DNA of 64,000 nt from positions 186,001-250,000 of the forward strand of contig NZ_JAGPXT010000008.1 of NCBI RefSeq assembly GCF_018070465.1, read 5' to 3'. Positions 8,888-17,902 of this stretch are shown in pieces. The notes under the pieces are model-generated. The model saw only the letters and a program-made list of their open reading frames with translations, ran no database searches and was not told the DNA's origin. Both the position numbers and the translations under genes were made by a program. Numbering within the stretch: position 1 is the first letter of the stretch; each line of letters starts with the position of its first letter. This stretch comes from Micromonospora sp. C95. Its GTDB lineage: Bacteria > Actinomycetota > Actinomycetes > Mycobacteriales > Micromonosporaceae.

Positions 8888-10104
8888 GTCCCACCGGCCG
8901 ACCGGTGAGCCGACGGGGCCTGCTCACCGGCGGCGCGCTGGCGGCGGGTGGCACGGTGGTCGGCGCCGCCACGGTGGCCGCCACCCGCAGCGAGCCGGCC
9001 GGACGCCCGCCGGAACGTACGCCGGTGGCGGGGGTCGGCGAGGCGGTCGAACCGTTCCACGGCGTACGGCAGGCGGGGATCGTCAACGAGCCACAGGCGC
9101 ATGCCGCGTTCGTCGCCTTCACCCTGCGCCCGGGAAGCGACCGGGCCTCCCTCGGGCGGCTGCTGCGGCTGCTCTCCGACGACGCCGCGCGGCTCACCCA
9201 GGGCCGACCCGCGCTCGCCGACACCGAACCCGAACTGGGGCTGCTGCCGGCCCGGCTCACCGTCACCTTCGGTTTTGGCCCGGGCCTCTACGCCGCCGCC
9301 GGTCTCGACGACCGCCGTCCGCCCTCCGTGGTCGACCTGCCCCCGTTCCGCATCGACCGGCTGCAACCACGCTGGTCGGGTGGGGATCTGCTGGTGCAGA
9401 TCTGCGCCGACGACCCGATCACCGTCGCGCACGCCCAGCGGGTGCTGGTCAAGGACAGTCGACCGTTCGCCACCGTGCGCTGGGTGCAGCAGGGTTTCCG
9501 GCGGGCGGCCGGCGCCGAGCCGGACCGGACCCAACGCAACCTCTTCGGCCAGCTCGACGGCACCGCCAATCCGAAGCCGGGTACGCCGGTGGAGACGGCG
9601 GTCTGGATCGCCGACGGGCCGGACTGGTTACGCGACGGCACCACGCTTGTGGTGCGGCGGATCAGCATGAACCTGGAGGCCTGGGATCTGCTCGGCCGCA
9701 CCGACCGGGAACTGGCCGTCGGCCGGCGGCTGGACAGCGGTGCCCCGCTGACCGGTACGCGCGAGCACGACGAGCCCGACTTCGCCGCCCTCGGTCCCGA
9801 CGGGCTGACGGTCATCCCGGATTTCTCGCACCTCACCCGGGCACACGTCACCGACGATCGGTTCCGGATTCTGCGCCGTCCCTACAACTACGACGGGGTG
9901 CCCGCCGCCGACGGCACCGCGGACAGTGGGCTGATCTTCGCGGCGTACCAGGCGGACATCGCCACCCAGTTCCTACCCATCCAGCGACGGCTCGCCGAGC
10001 AGGACCTGCTCAACGAGTGGACCACCCCGATCGGCTCCGCCGTCTTCGCCGTCCCACCCGGCTGCCCGGAGGGTGGTTGGGTCGGTCAACAACTGCTCGA
10101 CTGA
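8884..10104 (+). CDS. Dye-decolorizing (DyP) heme peroxidase, Tat-exported
   Basis: 406 residues. The N-terminus has a twin-arginine signal (VSRRGLLTGGALAAGG). The DyP hallmark GxxDG is present in NLFGQLDGTANP, where the Asp acts in peroxide cleavage, and the C-terminal half has the matching second ferredoxin-like domain. Family members use H2O2 to oxidise dyes, phenolics or, in the EfeB group, heme; the substrate here is not known. The GTG start overlaps the PCuAC stop by four bases and CopC follows 17 bases later, so the three genes are cotranscribed. Tat export with a heme cofactor beside two copper proteins suggests a role in envelope metal or oxidative stress. Confidence 0.93.
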   Translation: MSPTGRPVSRRGLLTGGALAAGGTVVGAATVAATRSEPAGRPPERTPVAGVGEAVEPFHGVRQAGIVNEPQAHAAFVAFTLRPGSDRASLGRLLRLLSDDAARLTQGRPALADTEPELGLLPARLTVTFGFGPGLYAAAGLDDRRPPSVVDLPPFRIDRLQPRWSGGDLLVQICADDPITVAHAQRVLVKDSRPFATVRWVQQGFRRAAGAEPDRTQRNLFGQLDGTANPKPGTPVETAVWIADGPDWLRDGTTLVVRRISMNLEAWDLLGRTDRELAVGRRLDSGAPLTGTREHDEPDFAALGPDGLTVIPDFSHLTRAHVTDDRFRILRRPYNYDGVPAADGTADSGLIFAAYQADIATQFLPIQRRLAEQDLLNEWTTPIGSAVFAVPPGCPEGGWVGQQLLD

Positions 10105-10121
10105 CGAGGAGAATGACCGCC

Positions 10122-10754
10122 ATGTCCCAACGCCTCCGCCGGCCGCTCGCCGCCGCCCTCGCCGCCACGCTGGCCGCCGCCGCCCTGCTGGTCGGGCCGG
10201 TCTCCCCGGCGTACGCCCACAACGCGCTCCGCAAGGCCACTCCCGCGCAGGACGCCGAGCTGAAGAAGGCTCCGACCAGGATCACCCTGGAGTTCCTACA
10301 GAAGCTGAACCCGTCGTTCACCACAATCACCCTCAGCGACGCCGACAAGCAGCAGGTGGCCACAAGCGAACCGAAGGTCAGCGGCACCAAGGGAACGGTC
10401 ACCATCGATCAGTCGCTGGCCAACGGCGTCTACACCGTCGCGTACCGGGTGGTCTCGACCGACGGGCACCCGGTGCAGGCGTCGTACAAGTTCACCGTCG
10501 CCGACCCGACGGCCACCGCCGACCCGAGCCCTAGCCCCACGGCGAGCGAGCCGGCATCGAGCCCGTCGGCGAGCCCGAGCGCCGAACCGACCGCCTCCGC
10601 CGCAGCTGCCAGCCCGGCCGCGAGCAGTTCCTCCGGCGGTCCCGGCACGGCGGTGCTGCTGGCCGGCGGCGGGATTCTGCTGGCCCTGGTGGCCGGCGCG
10701 GTGGTGCTCCTGCTGCGCCGCCGGTCCGCCACCGGAGGCGACCCGGCGCGGTGA
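10122..10754 (+). CDS. CopC domain copper-binding membrane protein
   Basis: 210 residues from ATG 10122; GAGGAG lies 10 bases upstream, whereas the earlier ATG at 10113 is too close to it. A cleaved signal peptide ends at SPAYA, leaving His as the first mature residue (HNALRKATPA). This N-terminal His, together with DGHP, forms the Cu(II) site of CopC proteins. The beta-sandwich is followed by a Ser/Pro/Ala linker and one C-terminal membrane helix (about 175-200), so the protein is anchored. It ends the PCuAC-DyP-CopC operon. There is no fused CopD domain, which many homologues have. Confidence 0.92.
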   Translation: MSQRLRRPLAAALAATLAAAALLVGPVSPAYAHNALRKATPAQDAELKKAPTRITLEFLQKLNPSFTTITLSDADKQQVATSEPKVSGTKGTVTIDQSLANGVYTVAYRVVSTDGHPVQASYKFTVADPTATADPSPSPTASEPASSPSASPSAEPTASAAAASPAASSSSGGPGTAVLLAGGGILLALVAGAVVLLLRRRSATGGDPAR

Positions 10755-10758
10755 GCCG

Positions 10759-10803
10759 GGCCGGTGCTGCCGCCCGGCGAAGTTCAGCGCAGCAGCACCG
10801 GTC
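10759..10803. terminator. Hairpin between convergent genes, possible two-way terminator
   Basis: CCGGTGCTGC (10761-10770) pairs perfectly with GCAGCACCGG (10792-10801); the pairing extends by a G-U and a G-C pair. It sits between the CopC gene and the convergent Yellow/MRJP gene and covers the latter's last codons. No T-run follows, as is usual in high-GC actinobacteria. Confidence 0.55.
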
Positions 10804-11884
10804 CGGCGTCGATCCGGGTCCGGAACAGCGCGTACGGCTTACGACGCAGGTCCCGGCCCTGCTGGAAGCTGGGCTGCCGGTGCAGCTGGTTCGCGGTCAC
10901 GTAGAGGTGCCCGTCCAGCGCCACCGACAGGGTGTCCGGCCAGAGCAGCCGAGGATCGTGGACGACCGTTTCGTACTCACCGTCCGGTCGCCGTCGCAGC
11001 ACCGCGTTGTGCTCGTACGCCGTGAGATAGATCCGCCCGGCGTCGTCGGTCTCCAGGCCGTCCGAGCCGGTGCCCTTGTCGCCCTCGTGGACCACCGTCG
11101 CGGCGACCTCGTCCGCGCTGGCGGAGACGTCGCTGAGCGCGTCGGTGGCCACGCTGTACCACTGGCGCGAGGCCAACGGACAGTAGTAGAGCCGGGAACC
11201 GTCGACGGAGATGGCGATCCCGTCCGCGCCGATCGTCAACGGACCCGGCGGCCCGTCGGCCGGTCGTTGCAGAAGCGGTCTGCCCTCCACCACCGGCCGG
11301 CAGCGGGACAGTGGCTCCGGCTTGGTCGAGGGATGGTCGTGCAGCCGTCGCCAGGAGGCACCGCTGGCCAGGTCGACCACGATGATCCCGTTCGGCCCGG
11401 CCACCGCGGAATCGGTGACGTACGCGAGCCCCGCCTCGCCGCGCCGCAGGTCGAAGCGCACGTCGTTGAGGTAGGAGGTGGGCAGCGCCACGTCGGGTGG
11501 AAAGGTGATCACCTGCGCCACGGTCCCGCTGACCAGGTCGATCCGGACCAGTTTGGGGCCGCCCGGTCGAGTCGGCTGAAACTTCGGGCTGCCGGTGTCG
11601 AGCACCCAGAGCCGGTCGACGGGGTCGACCACGACGCTCTGCACCGAGACGAAGGCACCCGGGTCGTCGTCGCCGGCCGGCCGGTTCCACCGCTCGTCCG
11701 GGTACGGCACCTCGGCGCCGTCGCGCAGCTCGACCACGGTGGCAGGCACCTCGTCGCCCCAGCGGGGAAAGTTGACGAAGATCCGGCCGGTGTGCGAGAC
11801 GCTGACCCCGGTGGGCATGGGCCCGGTGAAGGCGTGCACCAGTTCCAATTCGCCGACGGGCTCGTCGGACACGGGCTCGCTCAT
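10784..11884 (-). CDS. Yellow/major royal jelly protein family (L-dopachrome tautomerase-related) protein
   Basis: 366 residues from ATG 11884, which has AGGAG six bases upstream; an in-frame GTG lies at 11908. The sequence reads as a six-bladed propeller of the Yellow/MRJP family: MPTGVSVSHTGRIFVNFPRWG at the start, RLWVLDTGSP, and YLNDVRFDLRR with AYVTDSAV in the middle. Bacterial members are annotated as L-dopachrome tautomerase-related; true activity is unproven. There is no signal peptide. It converges on the copper operon, and a GGAAC-N17-CGTC motif lies upstream, so it may share that operon's sigma factor. Confidence 0.82.
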   Translation of the reverse strand: MSEPVSDEPVGELELVHAFTGPMPTGVSVSHTGRIFVNFPRWGDEVPATVVELRDGAEVPYPDERWNRPAGDDDPGAFVSVQSVVVDPVDRLWVLDTGSPKFQPTRPGGPKLVRIDLVSGTVAQVITFPPDVALPTSYLNDVRFDLRRGEAGLAYVTDSAVAGPNGIIVVDLASGASWRRLHDHPSTKPEPLSRCRPVVEGRPLLQRPADGPPGPLTIGADGIAISVDGSRLYYCPLASRQWYSVATDALSDVSASADEVAATVVHEGDKGTGSDGLETDDAGRIYLTAYEHNAVLRRRPDGEYETVVHDPRLLWPDTLSVALDGHLYVTANQLHRQPSFQQGRDLRRKPYALFRTRIDAGPVLLR

Positions 11885-11941
11885 CCGCTGCTCCTGCCGT
11901 CGGGCCACGTTTCGTCCGACCCGTGCCCGGGTCTCTTACCC

Positions 11942-11967
11942 GACGCGGCCTGGGCAACCCCCGTTCC
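11942..11967 (-). promoter_or_regulatory. Predicted ECF sigma promoter before the Yellow/MRJP gene
   Basis: On the minus strand GGAAC (11967-11963) is followed after exactly 17 bases by CGTC (11945-11942). Spacing equals that of the other three candidate sites in the window; the -10 core is CGTC rather than CGAC. The gene starts 57 bases downstream. Confidence 0.5.
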
Positions 11968-12027
11968 CGTCGTCGGACGACGCAAACGTGACGGCACTGC
12001 TTCTCCGCCCGACCCGCAGGGCGGGTG

Positions 12028-13423
12028 TCAGCCAGCGGCCGGGTGCGGATGCTGCCGGGGCGCGGGTAGGCGGTCGGTGTCCGCGTAGCCGGCGGCCTGG
12101 AGGGTGAACAGCTCGGCGTACCGGCCACCGGAGGCGACGAGCTCGTCGTGGGTGCCCTGCTCGATCAGACGACCGTGATGCAGCACGAAGATCCGGTCGG
12201 CGTGCCGGACGTTGGCCAGCCGGTGCGTGATCAGGATGGTGGTGGCCCGGCCGCGCCGGTCGCGGATGGCCTGGAACAGCGCGTCCTCGGCCCGCGGATC
12301 GAGCGCCGAGGACGGCTCGTCCATCACCAGCAGCTCGGCGTCGCGGAGGAAACCGCGAGCCGCGGTGATCCGCTGCCACTGCCCGCCGGAGAGATCCTGT
12401 CCCTTCGCGAAGGTACGGTCGAGCAGCGTCTCGTACCCGTGCGGCAGCTCGCGGATCATCTCGTCGGCGACCGCCCGGGCGGCGGCGGCCTCGATCCGGT
12501 CCTGCCGGGCCTCGGTGTCGATGTCCCCGATGGCGATGTTCGTGGCGGCGGTGAACGGCCACTTGTGGTACTCCTGAGTGACCACGGCGATGCGACCACG
12601 CAACTCGTCGCGGTCCAGCTCGGACAGGGGCCGCCCGTTCCACCGGATCACCCCGTCGCTGGGCGTACGCAGGGCCGCGATCATCGCGGCCAGGCTGCTC
12701 TTGCCGGAACCGTTCTCCCCGACGAAGGCCACCGTCTGCCCCGCCTCGACGGTCAACGTCACACGATCCACCGCCGGGCTGTCGCGATCCGGGTAACGCA
12801 AGCTCACCGCCTCCACGGTCAGCACCCGCAGCCGGTCGGGTGCCGCCACGACCGCCTGCTCCGGCAGGTAGGTGGCGGCCCGGGTCATGAACCCCGTGTA
12901 GTCGCGGAAGTGCTGGCCCTCGGTATAGACGCGGTCCATCTGAAAGGTCACCACGGCCAGCGAACGCTGCGCCGCCTGCACCGCGATCACACAGGTCGCC
13001 GCCGCCGCGAGCGGGATCTGTCCGTCGATGAGCAGCAGGCCGAGCAGCACGTAGACCACGGCGGTGGCGACGCCCCCGATCACCGAGCCCACCGTGACCG
13101 TCGTGGTCACCCGGCGCGCCAGGGCCAGCTCGATGTCGGTCTCCACCGCCATCACCCGGTCGTACTGGTCCAGCAGGAACCGGCGCAGGCCGTACGAGCG
13201 CAGCGCGGCCACCACCTTCTCCCCGGTCGGCCCGCCAGCTGATCCGCAGGGCCGCCCAGATCAGCCGGGGCAGTTCGGCGAAGACGGCGAGCAGACCGGC
13301 CTGGGTCCGCGCCCGCATCCCCGTCTCCCACCACATGGCCCGCAGCTCGGGGAGCACCGACTCCCCGGCAGACGGCCCGGCCTGCTCCGCTCGGTCACGA
13401 CGCCGGGTCGACGTGGCGGCCAT
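12028..13423 (-). pseudogene. ABC exporter (fused membrane and ATPase domains) broken by an internal deletion
   Basis: A good start exists at ATG 13423 (GAGGAGG seven bases upstream). It encodes about 67 plausible residues ending RLIWAALRISWRADR, the usual beginning of the first membrane domain. At about 13225 this frame dissolves into unrelated low-complexity sequence, while another frame opens with GEKVVAALRSYGLRRFL, typical of the middle of the membrane domain. It then runs through a complete ATPase: Walker A GENGSGKSS, signature LSGGQWQR, Walker B LLVMDEPSSALD and THRLANV, stop at 12028. Exporters of this kind are about 600 residues; the two parts give about 465, so roughly 140-170 codons of transmembrane sequence are missing and the frame is shifted. 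A sequencing error alone would not remove that much. Confidence 0.75.
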
Positions 13424-13622
13424 CGGGGTACCTCCTCGGGGTCGGCGACCTGTGGCCGGCACCCCTCCGAACGGTGGCACCGCCGAGGCGCGGAACCGCC
13501 GGCCTAGCCAAGAGCGACCGACCAGCTACTTATAGTCACCGTTCACGCACCGGTGGTCCAGCCCTGTGGGCGCGGCGAATCGCCCGACCGGGGCACCAGG
13601 TCCGGTCCGGGGTGGTGCGGGG

Positions 13623-13958
13623 TCAGGCGCTGCGTGGGGCGTACATGATGACCGCGACGCCGAGCAGGCAGATCGCGGCGCCGGTGAGATCCCACCGGTC
13701 GGGGCGGAAGCCGTCGAAGACCATCCCCCAGGCGAGCGAGCCGGCGACGAAAACCCCGCCGTACGCGGCCAGGATGCGGCCGAAGTTCGGGTCGGGCTGA
13801 AACGTGGCGACGAAGCCGTACGCGCCGAGGGCGAGCACCCCGGCGGCGACGAACCACAGCCCCCGATGCTCCCGCCAGCCCTGCCACACCAGCCACGCCC
13901 CGCCGATCTCGGCGGTCGCGGCCAGGACGAACAGCAGCACGGAACGCAGCACGGTCAC
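13623..13958 (-). CDS. YnfA/UPF0060 family small membrane protein
   Basis: 111 residues from GTG 13958; the open frame extends to 14075, but the family is about 108 residues and begins at the first membrane helix ([20 protein letters not shown]). Four membrane helices are visible, with the conserved [18 protein letters not shown] and [15 protein letters not shown] stretches. UPF0060 proteins belong to the drug/metabolite transporter superfamily and resemble small multidrug exporters; their substrate is unclear. It is a single gene between the broken ABC exporter and the divergent FluC pair. Confidence 0.9.
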   Translation of the reverse strand: MTVLRSVLLFVLAATAEIGGAWLVWQGWREHRGLWFVAAGVLALGAYGFVATFQPDPNFGRILAAYGGVFVAGSLAWGMVFDGFRPDRWDLTGAAICLLGVAVIMYAPRSA

Positions 13959-14145
13959 CCGGCGCACCCTACCGCCGCCGGCTGGCCGCGCCTCGGTTGA
14001 CGTCGGGATGGCGGCGTTATCCTCTGCACGGGGGCACCCGCCGGAGGAGATGCCTGTGGCGGTGGGGCCCGCCACCGGTGCCGGCGCCGGGCAACCACCG
14101 CCAACGGTCCCTGCCAGGGCCCACGCCTACCGGTAGGGGGTGACC

Positions 14146-14622
14146 GTGGGAGCACAGCGACCGCCCGTCGATCCCGATGTCGATCTCAGTCTGCCGCGCC
14201 AGCGCGCGGAACTGCGGGGCGGGACCGCAGGCCTGCTCGCCACGATCGCGGTCGGCGGGATGGTCGGCGCGGTGGCGCGATACGGGCTTACCGTGGCCCT
14301 TCCGCACCCGGCGCACGGCTTTCCCTGGGCCACCTTCGCCGTCAACGTCGCCGGCTGCCTGCTGATCGGGGTACTGATGGTGCTGATCACCGAGGTGTGG
14401 ACCGCGCATCGACTGGTCCGGCCCTTCCTCGGCGTCGGCGTGCTCGGTGGCTTCACCACCTTTTCGACGTATGCCGTGGAGGTGCAGCAGGCGGTGGCGG
14501 CTGGCGCGGCGCGGGTCGGCCTGCTGTATCTCGCCGTGACCCTCGTCGCCGCCCTCGCCGCCGTCCGGCTGGGCATCACCGTGACCCGGCTGGCGGCCAG
14601 CGTGGACCGGAGCGCCGGATGA
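14146..14622 (+). CDS. crcB: Fluoride channel FluC/CrcB, first subunit gene
   Basis: 158 residues from GTG 14146, five bases after AGGGGG; an in-frame GTG at 14140 directly abuts that sequence. Four membrane helices follow a hydrophilic N-terminus of about 35 residues. FluC landmarks are present: [25 protein letters not shown] (the pore Asn) and [15 protein letters not shown] (the FTTFST fluoride track). FluC forms dual-topology dimers that let fluoride leave the cell. The second crcB gene overlaps it (ATGA), so the channel is probably a heterodimer of two fixed-topology subunits, as in many Gram-positive bacteria. Confidence 0.93.
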   Translation: MGAQRPPVDPDVDLSLPRQRAELRGGTAGLLATIAVGGMVGAVARYGLTVALPHPAHGFPWATFAVNVAGCLLIGVLMVLITEVWTAHRLVRPFLGVGVLGGFTTFSTYAVEVQQAVAAGAARVGLLYLAVTLVAALAAVRLGITVTRLAASVDRSAG

Positions 14623-14993
14623 CCGTCATCCTGGTGGCACTCGGCGCCGCTGTCGGCGCGCCGCTGCGCTACCTCGTCGACCGGGCGGTGCAGGCACGTC
14701 ACGACTCCGTCCTTCCGTGGGGCACCCTCGTGGTCAACGTGGTCGGGTCGTTTCTTCTCGGCGTCCTGATCGGTGGTGCCGCCGTGGGCGCGGTGCCCGG
14801 TTCCCTGGTCGCCCTGCTCGGCGTCGGTCTGTGCGGTGCGCTGACCACCTACTCGACCTTCGGCTACGAGACGGTCCGGCTCTTCGAGGACGGTGCCCGA
14901 CTCCCCGCACTGATCAACGCCGCAGTCAGCGTCGGCGCCGCGCTGGGTGCCGCGTTCGTCGGGGTCACCCTCGCCGAGGCGCTGTGGGCCTGA
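14619..14993 (+). CDS. crcB: Fluoride channel FluC/CrcB, second subunit gene
   Basis: 124 residues, four membrane helices. Motifs: [27 protein letters not shown] with the pore Asn, and [15 protein letters not shown] with the TTYST track. The ATG overlaps the stop of the first crcB gene by four bases, which suggests coupled, equal synthesis. It is shorter than the first subunit because it lacks the hydrophilic N-terminal extension. It ends 47 bases from the stop of the convergent P-type ATPase. Confidence 0.93.
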   Translation: MTVILVALGAAVGAPLRYLVDRAVQARHDSVLPWGTLVVNVVGSFLLGVLIGGAAVGAVPGSLVALLGVGLCGALTTYSTFGYETVRLFEDGARLPALINAAVSVGAALGAAFVGVTLAEALWA

Positions 14994-15040
14994 ACACCGC
15001 GCGTTCTCGGGATGGCCGGGAGCATGCCCGGGTCTGACCC

Positions 15041-17749
15041 TCAGCCGAGATTGTGGCGCAGTCGCTTGTCGACAGCGACCACAACGGCGGCGACGGCCCC
15101 CACGGCCAGGATGCGCAACCACACTTCCGGCCCGATCGGTGCCGTACCGAAGGTCGTGTTCATCGGCGGCAGGTACGTGATCGCGAGCTGGAGCAGCGCC
15201 TGCGCGGCGACGCCGAGCAGCAGCAGGCGGTTGGTGAAGAAGCCGATCCGCCATGCCGACCGGGTCAGCGACCGGCAGCTGAACAGGTAGAACGTCTCGA
15301 CCACGACAAAGACGTTCATGGCGGCGGTACGCGCCTGCGCGACATCTGCACCGTTCGAGTACTCCCACTGGAACACCCACCACGCGCCGGCGACCAGCAA
15401 CGCGGCCACCAGCAGGATCCGGATCACCAGGGCACCGGTCAGCAGCGGCCGGGCCGGGTCACGGGGCGGCCGTCGCATGATGCCACGCTCCTTCGGCTCG
15501 AAGGCCAGCATCAGGCCGAGCAGAACCGCGGTGGTCATGTTGATCCAGAGAATCTGGGTGGGCAGCAGCGGCAGGGTGGCACCCAGCACGATGGCGACCA
15601 GCACCACCAGCCCTTCGCCGAGGTTCGTCGGCAGCGTCCAGACGATGAACTTGGTGATGTTGTCGAAGACCCCGCGGCCCTCCTCCACCGCGGCCTCGAT
15701 GGTGGCGAAGTCGTCATCGGTGAGGACCATGTCGGCGGCTTCCTTGGCCACCTCGGTCCCGGAACGGGCCATGGCGATACCGATGTTCGCCTGCCGCAAC
15801 GCGGGGGCGTCGTTGACGCCGTCGCCGGTCACCGCCACCACGTGGCCGCGTTGCTGAAGCGTCTCGACCAGCCGGAGTTTCTGTTCCGGGGAGACCCGGG
15901 CGAAGACGGCGGCCCGGTCCACCGCCTCGGCGAACCCCTCGGCAGGCAACTCGTCGAGATCCGTGCCGGTGACCACGCGGTCCGGCCGGTCGGCGTCGAG
16001 CAGCCCGAGCTGGCGGGCGATGGCGCCGGCCGTCGCCGCATGGTCCCCTGTGATCATCTTGACGTCGATACCGGCCGTGTGGCAAGCCCGCACCGCCGGG
16101 GCTGCCGCGCTGCGGGGCGGGTCGAGCATCGCCTGCAATCCGGTCAGGATCAGGGTGCCGGGCAGCGCGACCTCGTCGAAGCCGTCGTCCGCGCCGTCCG
16201 GCGGTCGCACGGCGGTAGCGAGCACCCGCAACCCCCGGCCAGCCAGCTCCTCGGCCGCCCGCAGGGCAGCCTCGGCGCGGAGCGGGCGGATCTCCCCGTC
16301 GACGCCCATCTCGCCCCGGCACATCGACACGATCCGCTCGACACCCCCCTTGGCCAGGACCACCGTCCGGCCGGTGGCCCGCTCGTCGTGCAGCGTCGCC
16401 ATGTACTGCCGCTTCGAGTCGAAGGGGATGGTGTCCCGGCGCGGATAGTCCGCCGAGAGCCGACCGGGGTCGATCCCCACCTTGGCCGCGACCACCTGCA
16501 TCGCGCCCTCGGTCGGATCACCGGCCAGCAGCCACTCGCCGTCCTGCTCCCGTACCCGCGCGTCGTTGCATCCGGCGCCGGCCAGCAGGGACCAGCGCAG
16601 CGCCTCGCCGCCCCGGCCGTCGTCGCGGACCTCCCCGTCCGGCCGGTAACCGGACCCGGTCACCTCGAACCCGGCGTCCGGGGTCCACAGCGCCCGGACC
16701 GTCATCTGGTTCTCGGTCAGGGTGCCGGTCTTGTCGGAGCAGACGACGGTCGTGCTGCCCAGGGTCTCGATCGCCGGGAGCCGACGGACCACCGCCCGTC
16801 GACGGGCCATCCGGGTCACCCCGATCGCCAGGGTGATCGTGACCGCCGCCGGCAGCCCTTCGGGGATCGCACCGACGGCGAGCGCCACGGCCGCCGTGAA
16901 CGTCTCGACCACGTCCTGGCCACGAAGCAGGCCGACCGCGAACGTCAACACCGCGAGCACCAGGATGATCACGGTCAGCACCTTGCTGAACCGGGCCAGC
17001 TTGCGGGTGAGCGGGGTGGCGAGCGCCTCCGCCGCGCCGACCAGGCGGTGGATCTGACCGAGTTCGGTCTCGGCTCCGGTGGCCACCGCGATACCGGCAC
17101 CGCCGCCCGCCGCGATGAGCGTGCCCGACCAGACCATGTTGCGCCGGTCGGCCACCGGGGTGCCCACCGGCAGTTCCGCCTCCAGCTTGTCCACCGGCAC
17201 GGATTCGCCCGTCAGCGCCGATTCGTCGACCCGCAGCTCGGCCAGCCGGACCAACCGCAGATCCACCGGCACCTTGTCGCCCGCCTCCAGCACCACCAGA
17301 TCGCCGGGGACCAGGTCGTCGGAGGAGATCGCCCGCCGCTCGCCGTCGCGGATCACGCGCGCCTCGGTACGCACCATCGAGCGCAGACTGTCCAGGGCCG
17401 CCTCGGCCCGCGACTCCTGGGCGTACCCGATCGCGGCGTTGATCAGCACCACCGCGAAGATCACCGCCGAGTCGACGTACTCCCCGAGGACCGCGGTGAC
17501 CACGCCGGCCGCAATCAGCACGTAGATGAGCGGGTTGTGGAACTGCCGCAGAATCCGGCGCAGCAGTCCGCCACCACCGGCGGCGGGCAGCACGTTCGGC
17601 CCGTAGCGCGCCAGCCGCCGGGCGGCCTCGGCACCGCTGAGGCCACGCTGCGGATCCGTCTCCAGCAGCAGCACCACCTCGTGGGCGGACATGCCGTGGT
17701 GTTCGTCGGACCGCGACGTCCCAGCTGACTGTTCGAGCGTCACCGTCAC
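15041..17749 (-). CDS. P2-type cation-transporting ATPase (Ca2+/Mg2+-ATPase-like)
   Basis: 902 residues, the full family length. N-terminal cation-ATPase domain (residues ~18-75), actuator with LTGESVPV, helix 4 with VGAIPEGLPAAVTI (the PEGL ion-binding motif), phosphorylation site CSDKTGTLTEN near 335, ATP-binding domain, hinge GDGVNDAPALRQA, and six C-terminal helices. This is the pattern of SERCA/PMR1-like bacterial calcium pumps; related Na+ or Mg2+ pumps cannot be excluded. An alternative in-frame GTG at 17743 has better spacing from GGGG. It converges on the crcB pair and follows the K+ channel gene after 153 bases. Confidence 0.88.
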   Translation of the reverse strand: MTVTLEQSAGTSRSDEHHGMSAHEVVLLLETDPQRGLSGAEAARRLARYGPNVLPAAGGGGLLRRILRQFHNPLIYVLIAAGVVTAVLGEYVDSAVIFAVVLINAAIGYAQESRAEAALDSLRSMVRTEARVIRDGERRAISSDDLVPGDLVVLEAGDKVPVDLRLVRLAELRVDESALTGESVPVDKLEAELPVGTPVADRRNMVWSGTLIAAGGGAGIAVATGAETELGQIHRLVGAAEALATPLTRKLARFSKVLTVIILVLAVLTFAVGLLRGQDVVETFTAAVALAVGAIPEGLPAAVTITLAIGVTRMARRRAVVRRLPAIETLGSTTVVCSDKTGTLTENQMTVRALWTPDAGFEVTGSGYRPDGEVRDDGRGGEALRWSLLAGAGCNDARVREQDGEWLLAGDPTEGAMQVVAAKVGIDPGRLSADYPRRDTIPFDSKRQYMATLHDERATGRTVVLAKGGVERIVSMCRGEMGVDGEIRPLRAEAALRAAEELAGRGLRVLATAVRPPDGADDGFDEVALPGTLILTGLQAMLDPPRSAAAPAVRACHTAGIDVKMITGDHAATAGAIARQLGLLDADRPDRVVTGTDLDELPAEGFAEAVDRAAVFARVSPEQKLRLVETLQQRGHVVAVTGDGVNDAPALRQANIGIAMARSGTEVAKEAADMVLTDDDFATIEAAVEEGRGVFDNITKFIVWTLPTNLGEGLVVLVAIVLGATLPLLPTQILWINMTTAVLLGLMLAFEPKERGIMRRPPRDPARPLLTGALVIRILLVAALLVAGAWWVFQWEYSNGADVAQARTAAMNVFVVVETFYLFSCRSLTRSAWRIGFFTNRLLLLGVAAQALLQLAITYLPPMNTTFGTAPIGPEVWLRILAVGAVAAVVVAVDKRLRHNLG

Positions 17750-17902
17750 CCCGCCGACGATCAGAAGACCGGATCCGCGGCCGCCGGCCCGGGTCGCCGC
17801 CGGCGTCCCGGCGGCCGGCCGGACGCCGCGCCCACCATCTTGCGGGACAGACTCCGTCCGGCAGGCCGGAACGCCCGATCACGCACCGGCCGCCGGCAGC
17901 GT

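Noticed and set aside
11936..13480. 514-codon minus-strand frame treated as one intact gene
   Set aside because: Only its first part is protein-like. From about 13225 on, it runs out of frame over the ABC ATPase; the locus is better explained as a deletion pseudogene.
14009..14145. Possible fluoride riboswitch before the crcB pair
   Set aside because: There are GATG-like and CCGCC-like pieces, but I could not form the required stem and pseudoknot pairing. A covariance search with the fluoride riboswitch model would decide.
15053..17728. 891-codon plus-strand frame
   Set aside because: Antisense shadow of the P2-type ATPase, no ribosome binding site, His/Gln/Arg/Gly low-complexity product.
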